Below, one piece after another: positions 54,719 to 62,608 of a DNA stretch of 64,000 nucleotides. The stretch is from Pseudomonas sp. RIT-PI-S (GTDB taxonomy: Bacteria; Pseudomonadota; Gammaproteobacteria; Pseudomonadales; Pseudomonadaceae), in NCBI RefSeq assembly GCF_025642975.1, contig NZ_JANZKJ010000008.1:124001-188000 (forward strand), in the 5' to 3' direction. The notes beneath the pieces were generated by a model. The model saw nothing but the letters and a program-made list of their open reading frames with translations, was not told the origin of the DNA and searched no databases. Position 1 is the first letter of the stretch; every line of letters starts with the position of its first letter. The position numbers and the translations under genes were made by a program.

Positions 54719-55590
54719 AATTCAAAACTGCCGTGTTACTGCCCCTGTTCGCCCTCGGCCTGCTGGCCGGCTGCGACAAGCCCGAACCCGCCAAGACCGC
54801 CAGCGCCTCGGCGCCTGCCGGCGCGGTGGCGGCCATCAAGCAGCGCGAGAAGCTCATCGTGGGCGTGTTCAGCGACAAGCCGCCGTTCGGTTTCGTCGAC
54901 GACAAGGGCCAGTACGTGGGCTTCGACACGGACCTGGCCAAGCGCTTCGCCAAGGACCTGCTCGGCGACGAGAAGAAGGTCGAGTTCGTGGTGGTCGAGC
55001 CCGCCAGCCGGATTCCCTTCCTGCAAAGCGACAAGGTGGACCTGATCCTCGCCAACATGACGGTCACCCCCGAGCGCCAGCAAGTGGTGGACTTCACCAA
55101 CCCGAACCTGCGTGTGGCGGTGCAGGCTCTGGTGGCCGAAAACAGCCCGGCCAAGGCCCTGGATGACCTCAAGGACAAGACCATCATCGTCACCACCGGC
55201 ACCACCGCGGACATCTGGCTGACCCGCAACCACCCAGACTGGAAGCTGCTCAAGTTCGAGAAGAATTCCGAGTCGTTGCAAGCCTTGGCCAACGGCCGCG
55301 GCGATGCCTATGCCCAAGACAACCTGGTGCTGTTCAGTTGGGCCAAGGAGCACCCGGGCTTCCGCCTGCTGCCGCAGCCCCTGGGCGATGAAGCGCCCAT
55401 CGCGCCAGCGGTGAAGAAGGGCAACGTAGAACTGCGGGATTGGGTCAACGGTGAGCTGGCACGGCTGGGCGATGAGAAATACCTGCGCAAGCTGTACGAC
55501 CAGTACGTGCGCGACAAGCTGGCGCCAGAGACCGATCCCAACGCGGTGATCGTCGAAGGCGGGCAGTGGAAGGCGTCCAACGGGTCCTGA
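54715..55590 (+). CDS. Amino-acid-binding lipoprotein of ABC transporter (CjaA/cysteine-binding-like)
   Basis: A 291-residue solute-binding lipoprotein. The lipobox LGLLAGC places the lipidated Cys near residue 20. The mature start [19 protein letters not shown] and the block [20 protein letters not shown] resemble the cysteine-binding CjaA group. It starts at GTG 54715, overlapping the ATPase stop, with AAGGAAAG upstream. Ligand prediction: cysteine, cystine or another polar amino acid, by family only. The divergent neighbouring operon contains a sulfurtransferase gene, which would suit a sulfur amino acid. Confidence 0.9.
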   Translation: MKFKTAVLLPLFALGLLAGCDKPEPAKTASASAPAGAVAAIKQREKLIVGVFSDKPPFGFVDDKGQYVGFDTDLAKRFAKDLLGDEKKVEFVVVEPASRIPFLQSDKVDLILANMTVTPERQQVVDFTNPNLRVAVQALVAENSPAKALDDLKDKTIIVTTGTTADIWLTRNHPDWKLLKFEKNSESLQALANGRGDAYAQDNLVLFSWAKEHPGFRLLPQPLGDEAPIAPAVKKGNVELRDWVNGELARLGDEKYLRKLYDQYVRDKLAPETDPNAVIVEGGQWKASNGS

Positions 55591-55610
55591 TCAGGCAGCA
55601 GCCCACCGTG

Positions 55611-55636
55611 TAGCGCGGGCGCCAGCCCGCGAACTG
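55611..55636. repeat. REP-like hairpin
   Basis: CGCGGGC (55614-55620) and GCCCGCG (55625-55631) form a 7-bp perfect stem with a GCCA loop, preceded by TAG and followed by AACTGGG, as in P. putida REP elements. It lies between convergent genes and may end the ABC-transporter transcript. Confidence 0.7.
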
Positions 55637-55697
55637 GGCCGCGCCGCCAATCCCGGCCGTGGCCCCATGTGCTACAACACTGAACGCCAGTGCGTGA

Positions 55698-56306
55698 TCA
55701 CTGCGTAGCCCTGCGCGGCTTATAGAACACGAACTTGTCCGTGGCGCCGGTGCGGATGTAGGTCTTGCCCCAGCCGGGGGCGACCTTGCGGTCATGGAAG
55801 TACAGGGCGCCGCCGGTGTGGTCCGCAAGCTGTTGGTTAAGGGCCTTGCCGGCGATGGCCTTGGCCAGGGTATAGCGGTCTTCTTCCTGCACTTGGTCTG
55901 AACGGCCGTCGCACCACCAGGAAAACTGGCAGTTCTTCTGCTCCACCCCCTGCTTGACCACCCCGCAAACGGTATCGGCAAAGCCCTCGTGGCCAAGGCG
56001 GTTCATCACCACGTTGGCCACGGCCTCCATGTTGGTTTCGCTGCCACCCTTGGCTTCCCAATAAACGGTGCGGGCCAAACAGGTGATGGCGTCGTCCACG
56101 GACTCGCGCCCGGCCGGGTCCACGGCCTGGACCTCGGTGCTGCTGAGGGTTTCCCGGGGCGGGGGCGGCGCATCGTTGGCGGCGCTCTGTTCCAGCACCT
56201 GGGCCTTGGTCTCGGCGGCGCCGCCGGGTGCGTCGGCTTGGGCGCAGGGTAGGGTGGACACGATCACAACGGCGGCAAGGCAGAGGGCAGAGGCAATGCG
56301 GCGCAT
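55698..56306 (-). CDS. SleB-type cell-wall hydrolase, secreted
   Basis: A 202-residue protein with an N-terminal signal peptide (MRRIASALCLAAVVIVSTLP, cleavage near residue 25). After a Pro/Ala/Thr linker, the Hydrolase_2 (SleB) domain occupies residues ~72-198, with ARTVYWEAKGGSETNMEAVA, containing the catalytic Glu, and later CQFSWWCDGRSD. SleB-type enzymes cleave peptidoglycan glycan strands (lytic transglycosylase-like). In a non-sporulating Pseudomonas the role would be wall remodelling. It stands alone. Confidence 0.9.
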   Translation of the reverse strand: MRRIASALCLAAVVIVSTLPCAQADAPGGAAETKAQVLEQSAANDAPPPPRETLSSTEVQAVDPAGRESVDDAITCLARTVYWEAKGGSETNMEAVANVVMNRLGHEGFADTVCGVVKQGVEQKNCQFSWWCDGRSDQVQEEDRYTLAKAIAGKALNQQLADHTGGALYFHDRKVAPGWGKTYIRTGATDKFVFYKPRRATQ

Positions 56307-56389
56307 GGTCGAACCTATAGGGTGATTCGCACGGGTAGGCTGGGTGCGGCAGGGCCAAACCTTTTTGTTGTGAGCTGCCGGCCAGGGCC

Positions 56390-56411
56390 GCGAAGCCGTG
56401 TGCGGCTTCGC
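56390..56411. terminator. GC-rich hairpin without T-tract
   Basis: GCGAAGCCG (56390-56398) and CGGCTTCGC (56403-56411) form a perfect 9-bp stem with a TGTG loop. It lies 114 bp past the end of the aminotransferase fragment and 84 bp upstream of the SleB gene start. A terminator role for leftward transcripts is possible, though the run of T needed for intrinsic termination is missing on both strands. Confidence 0.35.
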
Positions 56412-56524
56412 TCAAAGGATCGACAAGCGCAGCGGCGAATCATTCCACAAGGCCGGTGGTTCGTCATAACGGCGCCGTGGCTGCCGGCATGGCAGGCGTG
56501 GAACACGTTGGGGTTGCGCCGTGC

Positions 56525-56989
56525 TCAGGCGGTCACGCCCTCTGCGGTTTCGGCAATGGCCAGCATCACGGATAGGGCGATGACCTCTGCGGCGTGCTGG
56601 ACCTCGGCCAGCTCCAGGTGGGACGGCGCGATGCGCAAGTGCCGTTCACTAGGATCGTGGCCCTGGCAATGCGTGGCGCCGGCAGGGGGCATTTTCACGT
56701 TCGCCTGGCTGGCAAGGTCCACAACGCGCCTGGCCAGGCCCACGGGGACTTCCAGCGAAATGAAATAGCCGCCCGCGGGGGTGGACCATTCCACGCCCTT
56801 CAGCCCCGCCAGTCGATCGCGGAACGTCTGCTCCACGGCGGCGAACTTCTCGCGCAGCAGGCGACCGTGGCGTGCCATGTGCGCCCTGACCGTCGCGGCA
56901 TCTTTGAACATCAATAAATGCCGCACCTGATTGACCTTGTCGGGCCCGATGGTTTTGTATTTCCGGCAGCCCAGCCACCACGCCACCAT
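56525..56989 (-). pseudogene. Aminotransferase class I/II, C-terminal fragment
   Basis: The frame encodes the last ~150 residues of a PLP-dependent aminotransferase, starting around YKTIGPDKVNQVRHLL and including GVEWSTPAGGYFISLEVPVG and RHLRIAPSHLELAEVQHAAE. Intact relatives are about 420 residues, so the N-terminal two-thirds, including the PLP-binding Lys, is missing. The frame can be extended to 57071 on the minus strand, where a stop codon and unrelated sequence begin; ATG 56989 would give 154 residues. The break falls directly beside the quorum-sensing genes, suggesting rearrangement on insertion of or recombination at that locus. It is not expected to be an active enzyme. Confidence 0.75.
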
Positions 56990-57083
56990 GGCTTTGTAGA
57001 GATAATCCTGCGTAGTTGATCGCCGCCCAGGCTGAAGCGGCGGGAGAAGCAGGCTGATGATCTATTATCCCGAGCACTTATCA

Positions 57084-57103
57084 ACCTACCGGTTTGATAG
57101 GGT
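57084..57103. promoter_or_regulatory. Second lux-box-like element, 3' of ppuI
   Basis: ACCTACCGGTTTGATAGGGT matches the box in front of ppuI at 17 of 20 positions. On the minus strand an ATAATAG stretch (57062-57068) lies about 28 bp from the box centre, near the distance expected for a LuxR-activated -10. Transcription would run into the truncated aminotransferase. Alternatively the element is a decoy or remnant. Confidence 0.55.
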
Positions 57104-57111
57104 GAAACGTA

Positions 57112-57684
57112 TTATTCCGCCAATGCGTTCAATGTCTTGGTATTGAGTTGTATGCTCAGCGCCACCGCGCGTTCCACGCCGATCACCCTGGCCGGGCCCA
57201 GGCGGCGCACATCGAGGCCTAGCCGGATCAGCAGCTTTTCCACGCCCACGGTGGTAACTGTCACGAAGTTGACCAGGCCGCGGTTCACCCCGAACTGCAC
57301 CACGGCCCTGATAGCGGTCAATGACCGCTGGGAAAACGTCCCTGCTTTTGCGGCGTTCTGTTCGATGGCGAACCGGCTGAGCTCCCAGGTGCCCTCGGCA
57401 CGAGGCGCCGGATCCCCGTTCAGCAATTCCGGGAAGGTATCGGCCAACATGTTGGGGCCGAGCGTTGGCAACAGGCGCCAGCACCCATAGACGCTGCCCT
57501 TGTCATCGGCTTCTCCCAGGATCATGTAGTACGGGTCCAGAGCGTCGTACCCGTCGATCTCCATACCTGCGATCACACTCACGTCCCATTCTTTCTTGTC
57601 CCGGAATATCTTCGCTCTGAGTGTATGCATCTGCTGAAGTCGCGATGCGTTGAAGTTGGCCCTTCGATCGATTGCAATGTCCAT
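57112..57684 (-). CDS. ppuI: Acyl-homoserine-lactone synthase, LasI/PpuI type
   Basis: A 190-residue AHL synthase. The invariant family residues are present: Arg in TLRAKIFRDKKEWDV (with Phe and Trp), Asp pair in DGYDALDPYYMIL, Arg in GCWRLLP, and Glu/Arg in GTWELSRFAI. It makes a signal from acyl-ACP and S-adenosylmethionine; the LasI-like relatives make 3-oxo-acyl signals, but chain length cannot be read. ATG 57684 has GGGAGG at 8 nt. The promoter contains a lux box centred 65 bp upstream. It is divergent from rsaL and lies beside ppuR, the arrangement known from plant-associated P. putida strains. Confidence 0.93.
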   Translation of the reverse strand: MDIAIDRRANFNASRLQQMHTLRAKIFRDKKEWDVSVIAGMEIDGYDALDPYYMILGEADDKGSVYGCWRLLPTLGPNMLADTFPELLNGDPAPRAEGTWELSRFAIEQNAAKAGTFSQRSLTAIRAVVQFGVNRGLVNFVTVTTVGVEKLLIRLGLDVRRLGPARVIGVERAVALSIQLNTKTLNALAE

Positions 57685-57739
57685 CTTGCTCACCTCCCGT
57701 GAAAGTGAGCGTTTTATATATCCACACTGGATAATTGGC

Positions 57740-57759
57740 ACCCTATCAATCTGGTAGCT
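57740..57759 (-). promoter_or_regulatory. lux box of the ppuI promoter
   Basis: On the minus strand AGCTACCAGATTGATAGGGT is an imperfect 20-bp dyad of the las/lux type. Its centre is about 32 bp from TATATA (57715-57720), fitting a class II site near -43 relative to a start at about 57706. It lies between divergent ppuI and rsaL, where PpuR activation and RsaL repression would both act. Confidence 0.75.
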
Positions 57760-57815
57760 AGCGCTGCGAGCGTGCTGTTACGCACTATGGGTTTTTCAGG
57801 TTTAGCGGTGTGTCT

Positions 57816-58088
57816 ATGTTGTTCGATAAAACTATCGTAAGGCGGGCAATGGATGTTCGTATCCGGGCTGGCAAGAGCCAAGGCGCATTCTGGCAAATGT
57901 TCGGGCTGAGCCAGCCCGCGGCCAGCCGCTTGGAATGCGCGCGCCGCGGCTCACCCGCATTGCTGGTATTGCTCCGGCTTTACCTGGCAGGGCGTATCGG
58001 CGATGCGGACCTGGCCGCCATCGCAAGCGGTGAGGCGGTGCCGTCACGGCGAAATGAGGTCCAGCTGCATGGCCCTGGCGACAGCTAG
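57816..58088 (+). CDS. rsaL: RsaL-type repressor of quorum sensing
   Basis: A 90-residue DNA-binding protein. The XRE-like helix-turn-helix spans residues ~18-45 with KSQGAFWQMFGLSQPAASRLE, followed by Pro-poor helical LLVLLRLYLAGRIGDAD. RsaL proteins, encoded between luxI and luxR in LasI-type systems, bind the synthase promoter and limit signal output. The gene is divergent from ppuI and its 3' end overlaps that of ppuR tail to tail by 45 nt, so the two transcripts could interfere. ATG 57816 is chosen; GTG 57810 is in frame. Confidence 0.88.
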   Translation: MLFDKTIVRRAMDVRIRAGKSQGAFWQMFGLSQPAASRLECARRGSPALLVLLRLYLAGRIGDADLAAIASGEAVPSRRNEVQLHGPGDS

Positions 58089-58760
58089 CCGTCGTGAAGA
58101 CACCTTCAGTTTTCGGCGGATGTTTTTGAAATGAAACTCAACGGCCGGCTCACTGATGCCCAGGATCGTCCCGATCTCCCATGACGTTTTGCCAAATGCC
58201 GCCCAGCTGAGAATTTCCCGCTCCCGGGGGGTGAGATGAGGGCGGGCGCACTGTGTCGCCGCCAGGAAGCTCGCGCCACTGGCCATCGCATAGTCGCGCA
58301 ACAGCACTGCGTCGCCGAGCGAGGCCTGTACCTGCGCCAGGTATTCGCCCTTGGGTGCCGCGTCGCAGCTGAGGCTGAGCATGCCCACCTGGCCCTGTGG
58401 CCCGTGGATAGGCAGTGTCAGGCCGTGGCTGAGGCCAGCAGCGGCGGCCTCTTCGGCAAACTGCCGCTGCGCGTCGTTGCGATACAGCTCCGGTACCCAG
58501 ATCAGCGGCAGCGCCGAGGCGAAGCTGTGGCTGACCGTTGGGTCCACGCTGGCGTACCCCGCCGCGTCGTACCGGCGGCGCCACGCTTGGTGAAAATTGC
58601 CAAGCACCACCGCGGCGGCATTGGGTGCGTCTTTGCCCGGCTTCAACCCGAACAGCACGCGAGTATACCCAAGCTTGTTCGCCGCGCCGGTGAGTATGTC
58701 CAGCCAAGCGTCGGTATTCGCGGCGCTCAACAGTTGCAGGCAATCGTCTAGCAGGCCCAT
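58044..58760 (-). CDS. ppuR: LuxR-family AHL-responsive regulator, LasR/PpuR type
   Basis: A 238-residue regulator. In the autoinducer-binding domain (~15-160) the key ligand residues appear as Trp and Tyr in AWRRRYDAAGYASVDPTV, Asp-Pro in SVDPTV, and Trp in LPLIWVPELY. The C-terminal LuxR helix-turn-helix (~175-235) reads HLTPREREILSWAAFGKTSW and SEPAVEFHFKNIRRKLKV. It is complete and should bind the signal made by PpuI. The pair forms a canonical, full module with RsaL between; no further lux genes were seen. Confidence 0.93.
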   Translation of the reverse strand: MGLLDDCLQLLSAANTDAWLDILTGAANKLGYTRVLFGLKPGKDAPNAAAVVLGNFHQAWRRRYDAAGYASVDPTVSHSFASALPLIWVPELYRNDAQRQFAEEAAAAGLSHGLTLPIHGPQGQVGMLSLSCDAAPKGEYLAQVQASLGDAVLLRDYAMASGASFLAATQCARPHLTPREREILSWAAFGKTSWEIGTILGISEPAVEFHFKNIRRKLKVSSRRLAVARAMQLDLISP

Positions 58761-58847
58761 GGATACACATCACCGGCGCAGCCAGGCGTGGCTCGCGAAA
58801 CGTCAGCCGGGCAAGCGGTGGTACACAACGACGATAAGGAGATGGTC

Positions 58848-58973
58848 ATGCGTGCGGATTACCTCTTGGCAAACGTGCAGCGGGTTGTATGGTGCTGGAC
58901 CTGTAGCGCAAGCAGGCGGCTGCGTTGCGCGCAGCGGCAACCGGGCGCGCCGGGCCCACGCCTGCCTATATAA
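58848..58973 (+). CDS. Possible small Cys/Trp-containing peptide, 41 aa
   Basis: The frame MRADYLLANVQRVVWCWTCS continues with a basic tail ending RLPI. TAAGGAG lies 7 nt before the ATG at 58848, a good ribosome binding site. It lies upstream of the LuxR gene on the opposite strand, in a 474-bp gap that otherwise holds only the A/T-rich inverted repeat at 59064-59084 and undistinguished sequence. No family is recognised. Low confidence. Confidence 0.25.
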   Translation: MRADYLLANVQRVVWCWTCSASRRLRCAQRQPGAPGPRLPI

Positions 58974-59063
58974 GGAAGGGGGCAATCGAGGTGGACGAGG
59001 CGGTGCTGACATCAGCGGGAAACCCTTCCGGCGCGCGTTTCGTACCGGTATTCAATGCATGAG

Positions 59064-59084
59064 ATAGGATCCTAAATATCCTAT
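59064..59084. promoter_or_regulatory. A/T-rich inverted repeat
   Basis: ATAGGAT (59064-59070) and ATCCTAT (59078-59084) form a perfect 7-bp repeat with a 7-nt centre, in an A/T-rich patch within GC-rich DNA between the LuxR and DUF3237 genes. It could be an operator or promoter remnant; no downstream gene is clearly controlled. Confidence 0.35.
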
Positions 59085-59234
59085 ATCACAAAATGTGTGC
59101 GGGTTTGAGGGTTTCAGCAGTTCAGGGGAGCGGGGGGAGGCTGCCTGTTCACTCGGCCGTACACCAAGCAAGCAGGCAGCCGTTCAGCGCAAGAGCAGCG
59201 GCACTGGCCTACCGAATGGCAGGCGCCAGGGCCT

Positions 59235-59816
59235 TCAGTTGCCGCCGACCTTGTACACGCTGATCAGCACCTCATGCTCGCTGAGGCCGTCGATGGTGCC
59301 GACGAAGATATTGTCGCCCAGCCAGTCGTACTGCCCCGGCTGGGTCTTGAAGGAAGGGATAGTGCGGCAATACACGTCGCCGTCGGCGAGGTCCTTGAGC
59401 CCAAGGCCCTTGTCCTTCTTGGCCTGGCCGGCCTCGCTCAGGCGCCAGATGCCGGCGTTGTGAATGATGATGACCTGGCCGTCGCTGGTTTTGAGGCGGT
59501 ACAGCGCGTCGATCAGGGTGGTTTTGTCGCTGCGCTCCACGGACATGTCGGCGCCGCCGGGAATAACGCTGCCGCTCATGCCCTTGCCCACGAACGTGCC
59601 GCCGATGATCGGGTAGTTCACCCGGTGGCCGTCATCGCCGGCACCCATGTCCTCCTGCGGGCCGAGCTGCACGTCGATCTGCATCACCAGTTCGTTGCTC
59701 AGGCGTTGCGGCTTGGTTTCCTTGAGGGTCATGGCAGAAGCGCCTTGCAGGCTGAACAGCGCGGCAAGGCTCAGGGCGCAGAGGGCGCGACGCCGCAGGT
59801 AGGTAGGCTTTGGCAT
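59235..59816 (-). CDS. DUF3237 protein with signal peptide
   Basis: A 193-residue protein. A signal peptide (ALCALSLAALFSLQGASA, cleavage near residue 28) sends it to the periplasm. The mature part is a DUF3237 barrel: LVMQIDVQLGPQEDMG, GGTFVGKGMSGSVIPGGADM, and IIIHNAGIWRLSEAG. A second, cytoplasmic DUF3237 gene is at 62609-63070 in the same cluster. DUF3237 proteins are small barrels of unknown activity, often near aromatic-degradation or ester-hydrolase genes. It lies 61 bp after the hydrolase gene and is last in the cluster. Confidence 0.88.
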   Translation of the reverse strand: MPKPTYLRRRALCALSLAALFSLQGASAMTLKETKPQRLSNELVMQIDVQLGPQEDMGAGDDGHRVNYPIIGGTFVGKGMSGSVIPGGADMSVERSDKTTLIDALYRLKTSDGQVIIIHNAGIWRLSEAGQAKKDKGLGLKDLADGDVYCRTIPSFKTQPGQYDWLGDNIFVGTIDGLSEHEVLISVYKVGGN

Positions 59817-59877
59817 AGAGGTCTCGCTTGGTCAGGGAAAAGGCGGCGCCGACGGCCGGCGCCGTTCGGTCATCGGG

Positions 59878-61728
59878 TCAAGGCAGTGGGTCTGGCCGGC
59901 ACGGCTGCTTGAGCAGGGTGCCGCAGGCCGGTTGAGCGACCGGTACCTTCACGTCCGCCAGGGTGCCCAGCAGCAACCGCGAGGGATGGGCGGCGTCGTG
60001 CAGCACTTTCACGTGCGCCGGGAGCGAGAAGGTATCGAAGCCATAGCCACCGGTACGGCTGGGAGCGTCGATCCACAGCCGTAGGCGAGAACCCTGGCGC
60101 AGCACCTGGGAGAACGGCGGCAGCTCGACCCGCGCCAGCACGGGTTGGTCAGGCAGCAACGGTTGCAAGGCGTCGGGCTCGTCCAGCCGCCACGGGCGCA
60201 GGGACGTGGCGTGGCGGGGGTCCTGCTGGCGGGACGACAGCCGCAGCCAGCCGCGTTGTACGTACATTTCCTGGCCATCGGGCAACACCTGGGTGACGGT
60301 CACCTGCACATCCAGGTCGGGCACCAGCACGGCGGAGAGCCATACATCCGCGCTGGCGCTGCCGTAGGTGACCAGGTCGCGTTGCAGCGGCGCGCTGGTG
60401 TAGGCCAGGCTGCCGCCCTTGAAGCGTGGGTCCTGCGGGCCCCAGGCATTGTCGCGCAGGTAGGTGTTTACCTCTGGCCCGGGCACCGGGTAGTCGTATT
60501 CGTCCGCCGGGCCCGCGGGCTGGCCGGTTTGCGCAAGGCTGCCCTGCGCGCCCAGGCTGAAGCTGACCGGGGTGACCGCCAATGGGTAGCGGTCGCGCTC
60601 GAAGGTCCATCCGGGCCGGGCGCTTTCATTCGGCTCGTGGCGGCCGCCCTGGCGCTCGGCGGTGGTTTCTTCCCACACTTCCATATGCGGCTTGCTTTCG
60701 AAGCCATTGTTCACGCCTTTGACGAAGTGGTCGAAGAACGCCAGCAGCTTCTCCCGGAACCGGGTCGCTTCATACAGGTTATGCGGGCCGTTGGACTGCA
60801 CCATCCACAACTGCTCGGGCTTGAGCGTGTCCTGGTAGTAGCCCTCCCGGGCCATCACGGCCTCGTCCTGCCAGGTTTGCATCGACAACACAGGCACCTG
60901 GATGCGCTGGGTGCGGTCGCGCGGGCTGCGCTGCTTGACCCAGTCGTCACGCAGGGGATGGCGCGCTAGCTGGTAGGTGAGCGAGTGTTTCACCACATCG
61001 GCCTGGTTCTGCGCCACCTGGGCCAGGCAGCGCTGGTCGCCCTCAGCCTTGGCGCTGGCCTTGACCGCTTCCCAGCGCTGGTCCACGAACCAGTGCCAAC
61101 TGGTGACGAATTCCGGCGCTGGCACGCCGCCTGGCGCCCAGCTGTCCGCCCGGGCATCGCCCAGCACCATGCCGGGCGCGATGGCCTTGAGCGCCTTGGG
61201 CCGTTCCGAGGCGGTCATCAGCTGGGACATCCCGGCCCACGACCAGCCGAACATCCCCACCTTGCCGTCGGACCAACTTTGCGCCGCGGCAAAGTCGATG
61301 GCGTCGCGGCCATCGGTGCCGTAGCGCGGGCCGAGGAAATCGAACGTGCCCTGTGAGCAACCGGTGCCGCGGGCGGATACCCCCATCACCGCGTAGCCTT
61401 GCTCTACCAGTTGTTTGTCCAGGGCCACCGAGAAGGTTTCGTTGTCGCCCAGGTAGGCCGCGCCGCCGATGCTGCCGGTGTCATAGCCGCTGTAGCGAAC
61501 CAGCACCGGGAACTTGCCTTGCGCCTTGGGCAGTAATACCGAATAGCGCAGTTCAGTGCCGTCGGCGGCCTTTATATAACCCGTGACCCGCTTGGCCCAG
61601 AACGGTTGCCATTGACGTTCCGCTACTGCCGGGGGTGCGCCCGGCACTTCGTCGTTGCCGGCACATGCCAGCTGGCTGGCCATGGCCAAGCCTACCGCCA
61701 AGGTCGCGGTCAGATACTTCGGATGCAT
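59878..61728 (-). CDS. CocE/NonD family hydrolase, secreted
   Basis: A 616-residue alpha/beta hydrolase of the X-Pro dipeptidyl-peptidase/cocaine-esterase class (S15). The signal peptide is MHPKYLTATLAVGLAMASQL (cleavage near residue 23). The nucleophile Ser is in MFGWSWAGMSQL, the His is in NGPHNLYEA, and the C-terminal jelly-roll domain (~400-616) has VPGPEVNTYLRDN and DVWLSAVLVPDLDVQVTV. It hydrolyses esters or amides outside the cytoplasm. GAGGAG supports ATG 61728. It sits between TorF-type and DUF3237 genes, so the cluster may process an ester released from outside. True substrate unknown. Confidence 0.9.
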   Translation of the reverse strand: MHPKYLTATLAVGLAMASQLACAGNDEVPGAPPAVAERQWQPFWAKRVTGYIKAADGTELRYSVLLPKAQGKFPVLVRYSGYDTGSIGGAAYLGDNETFSVALDKQLVEQGYAVMGVSARGTGCSQGTFDFLGPRYGTDGRDAIDFAAAQSWSDGKVGMFGWSWAGMSQLMTASERPKALKAIAPGMVLGDARADSWAPGGVPAPEFVTSWHWFVDQRWEAVKASAKAEGDQRCLAQVAQNQADVVKHSLTYQLARHPLRDDWVKQRSPRDRTQRIQVPVLSMQTWQDEAVMAREGYYQDTLKPEQLWMVQSNGPHNLYEATRFREKLLAFFDHFVKGVNNGFESKPHMEVWEETTAERQGGRHEPNESARPGWTFERDRYPLAVTPVSFSLGAQGSLAQTGQPAGPADEYDYPVPGPEVNTYLRDNAWGPQDPRFKGGSLAYTSAPLQRDLVTYGSASADVWLSAVLVPDLDVQVTVTQVLPDGQEMYVQRGWLRLSSRQQDPRHATSLRPWRLDEPDALQPLLPDQPVLARVELPPFSQVLRQGSRLRLWIDAPSRTGGYGFDTFSLPAHVKVLHDAAHPSRLLLGTLADVKVPVAQPACGTLLKQPCRPDPLP

Positions 61729-61753
61729 GGAAACTCCTCGAGGCGTCAAACGC

Positions 61754-62482
61754 TTAAAACTTTTTCGAAACCGACCACACCACGGTGGCCGAACACACGT
61801 CGTTGTAGCCAAACACTGAAGCGCATTCATGGCGCGACAGGTCGGTGTCGATATAGGCGGCGCGCCACTCCAGGCCGAAGGCCCGTTTGTTCAGGCCCAC
61901 CTGCCAATCTCGATACGTGCTGCGGCGCGAGCCGTCGCCGGCGGCATAGATGTCGTCCTTGTTGTCGTTGTAGCCATAACGCACGTCGAGCAGGCTCTCG
62001 TAAGGCAACGGCAGCGCATAACCGACCCAGGTGATCATGCGGTCGTCGCCGAACGGCTTGATGTCGGTGGCGTACTTGACGCCCAGGGTCGCGCCGTAGG
62101 CGGTCAGGGTGCCGATCCATTCGCCGTAGTTGAATTGGCTGTCGTGGGGGTATTCGTACTCGATGCGCAATACCGTGGCGACCACGTTCGGCGCGAGCGC
62201 CCGGGTGATGCCGGCGTAGTAGTCCGACTCTCGCCGCGCCCGGGTGCCGAAGTTGACGTTGGTGTTGAACACGCCGGCGAACAGCCCGCTGCTGTGGACC
62301 AGGGTGGTATCCAGCCAAAGGGCCGGGTCCCCCTGGGTAAGGCTGAAACCACCCACGCGATAATCGCTCAAGGCCGTAACGCGTACATCCAGGGTGAAGT
62401 CTTTATTCAGTTCAATGGCATGGCTGGGGAGGGCGCATGCCAATAAAGGCAATGCCGCCAACCTTGGGATCGGGCACTTCAT
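61754..62482 (-). CDS. TorF/Gcw_chp family outer-membrane protein
   Basis: A 242-residue protein with a signal peptide (LAALPLLACALPSHA, cleavage near residue 23). The mature chain is rich in alternating, barrel-like strands and ends in ATVVWSVSKKF with a terminal Phe, as in outer-membrane proteins. It resembles the TIGR02001/Gcw_chp putative porins, with the early block LDVRVTALSDYRVGGFSL. It may let the hydrolase substrate cross the outer membrane. CGGAG precedes ATG 62482. It is 25 bp upstream of the hydrolase gene. Confidence 0.85.
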   Translation of the reverse strand: MKCPIPRLAALPLLACALPSHAIELNKDFTLDVRVTALSDYRVGGFSLTQGDPALWLDTTLVHSSGLFAGVFNTNVNFGTRARRESDYYAGITRALAPNVVATVLRIEYEYPHDSQFNYGEWIGTLTAYGATLGVKYATDIKPFGDDRMITWVGYALPLPYESLLDVRYGYNDNKDDIYAAGDGSRRSTYRDWQVGLNKRAFGLEWRAAYIDTDLSRHECASVFGYNDVCSATVVWSVSKKF

Positions 62483-62608
62483 GGTTCTGCTCCGGCTTGT
62501 TGTCGTTTGAATGGCAGAGAAGTTTCGAAGTTGTCTGTATTGTTGTTGTTTTACAGTGGGGTACGGCGCCGATTCATTGTTCTGGTAATGCAAGTTTCGG
62601 AGTGGCGT

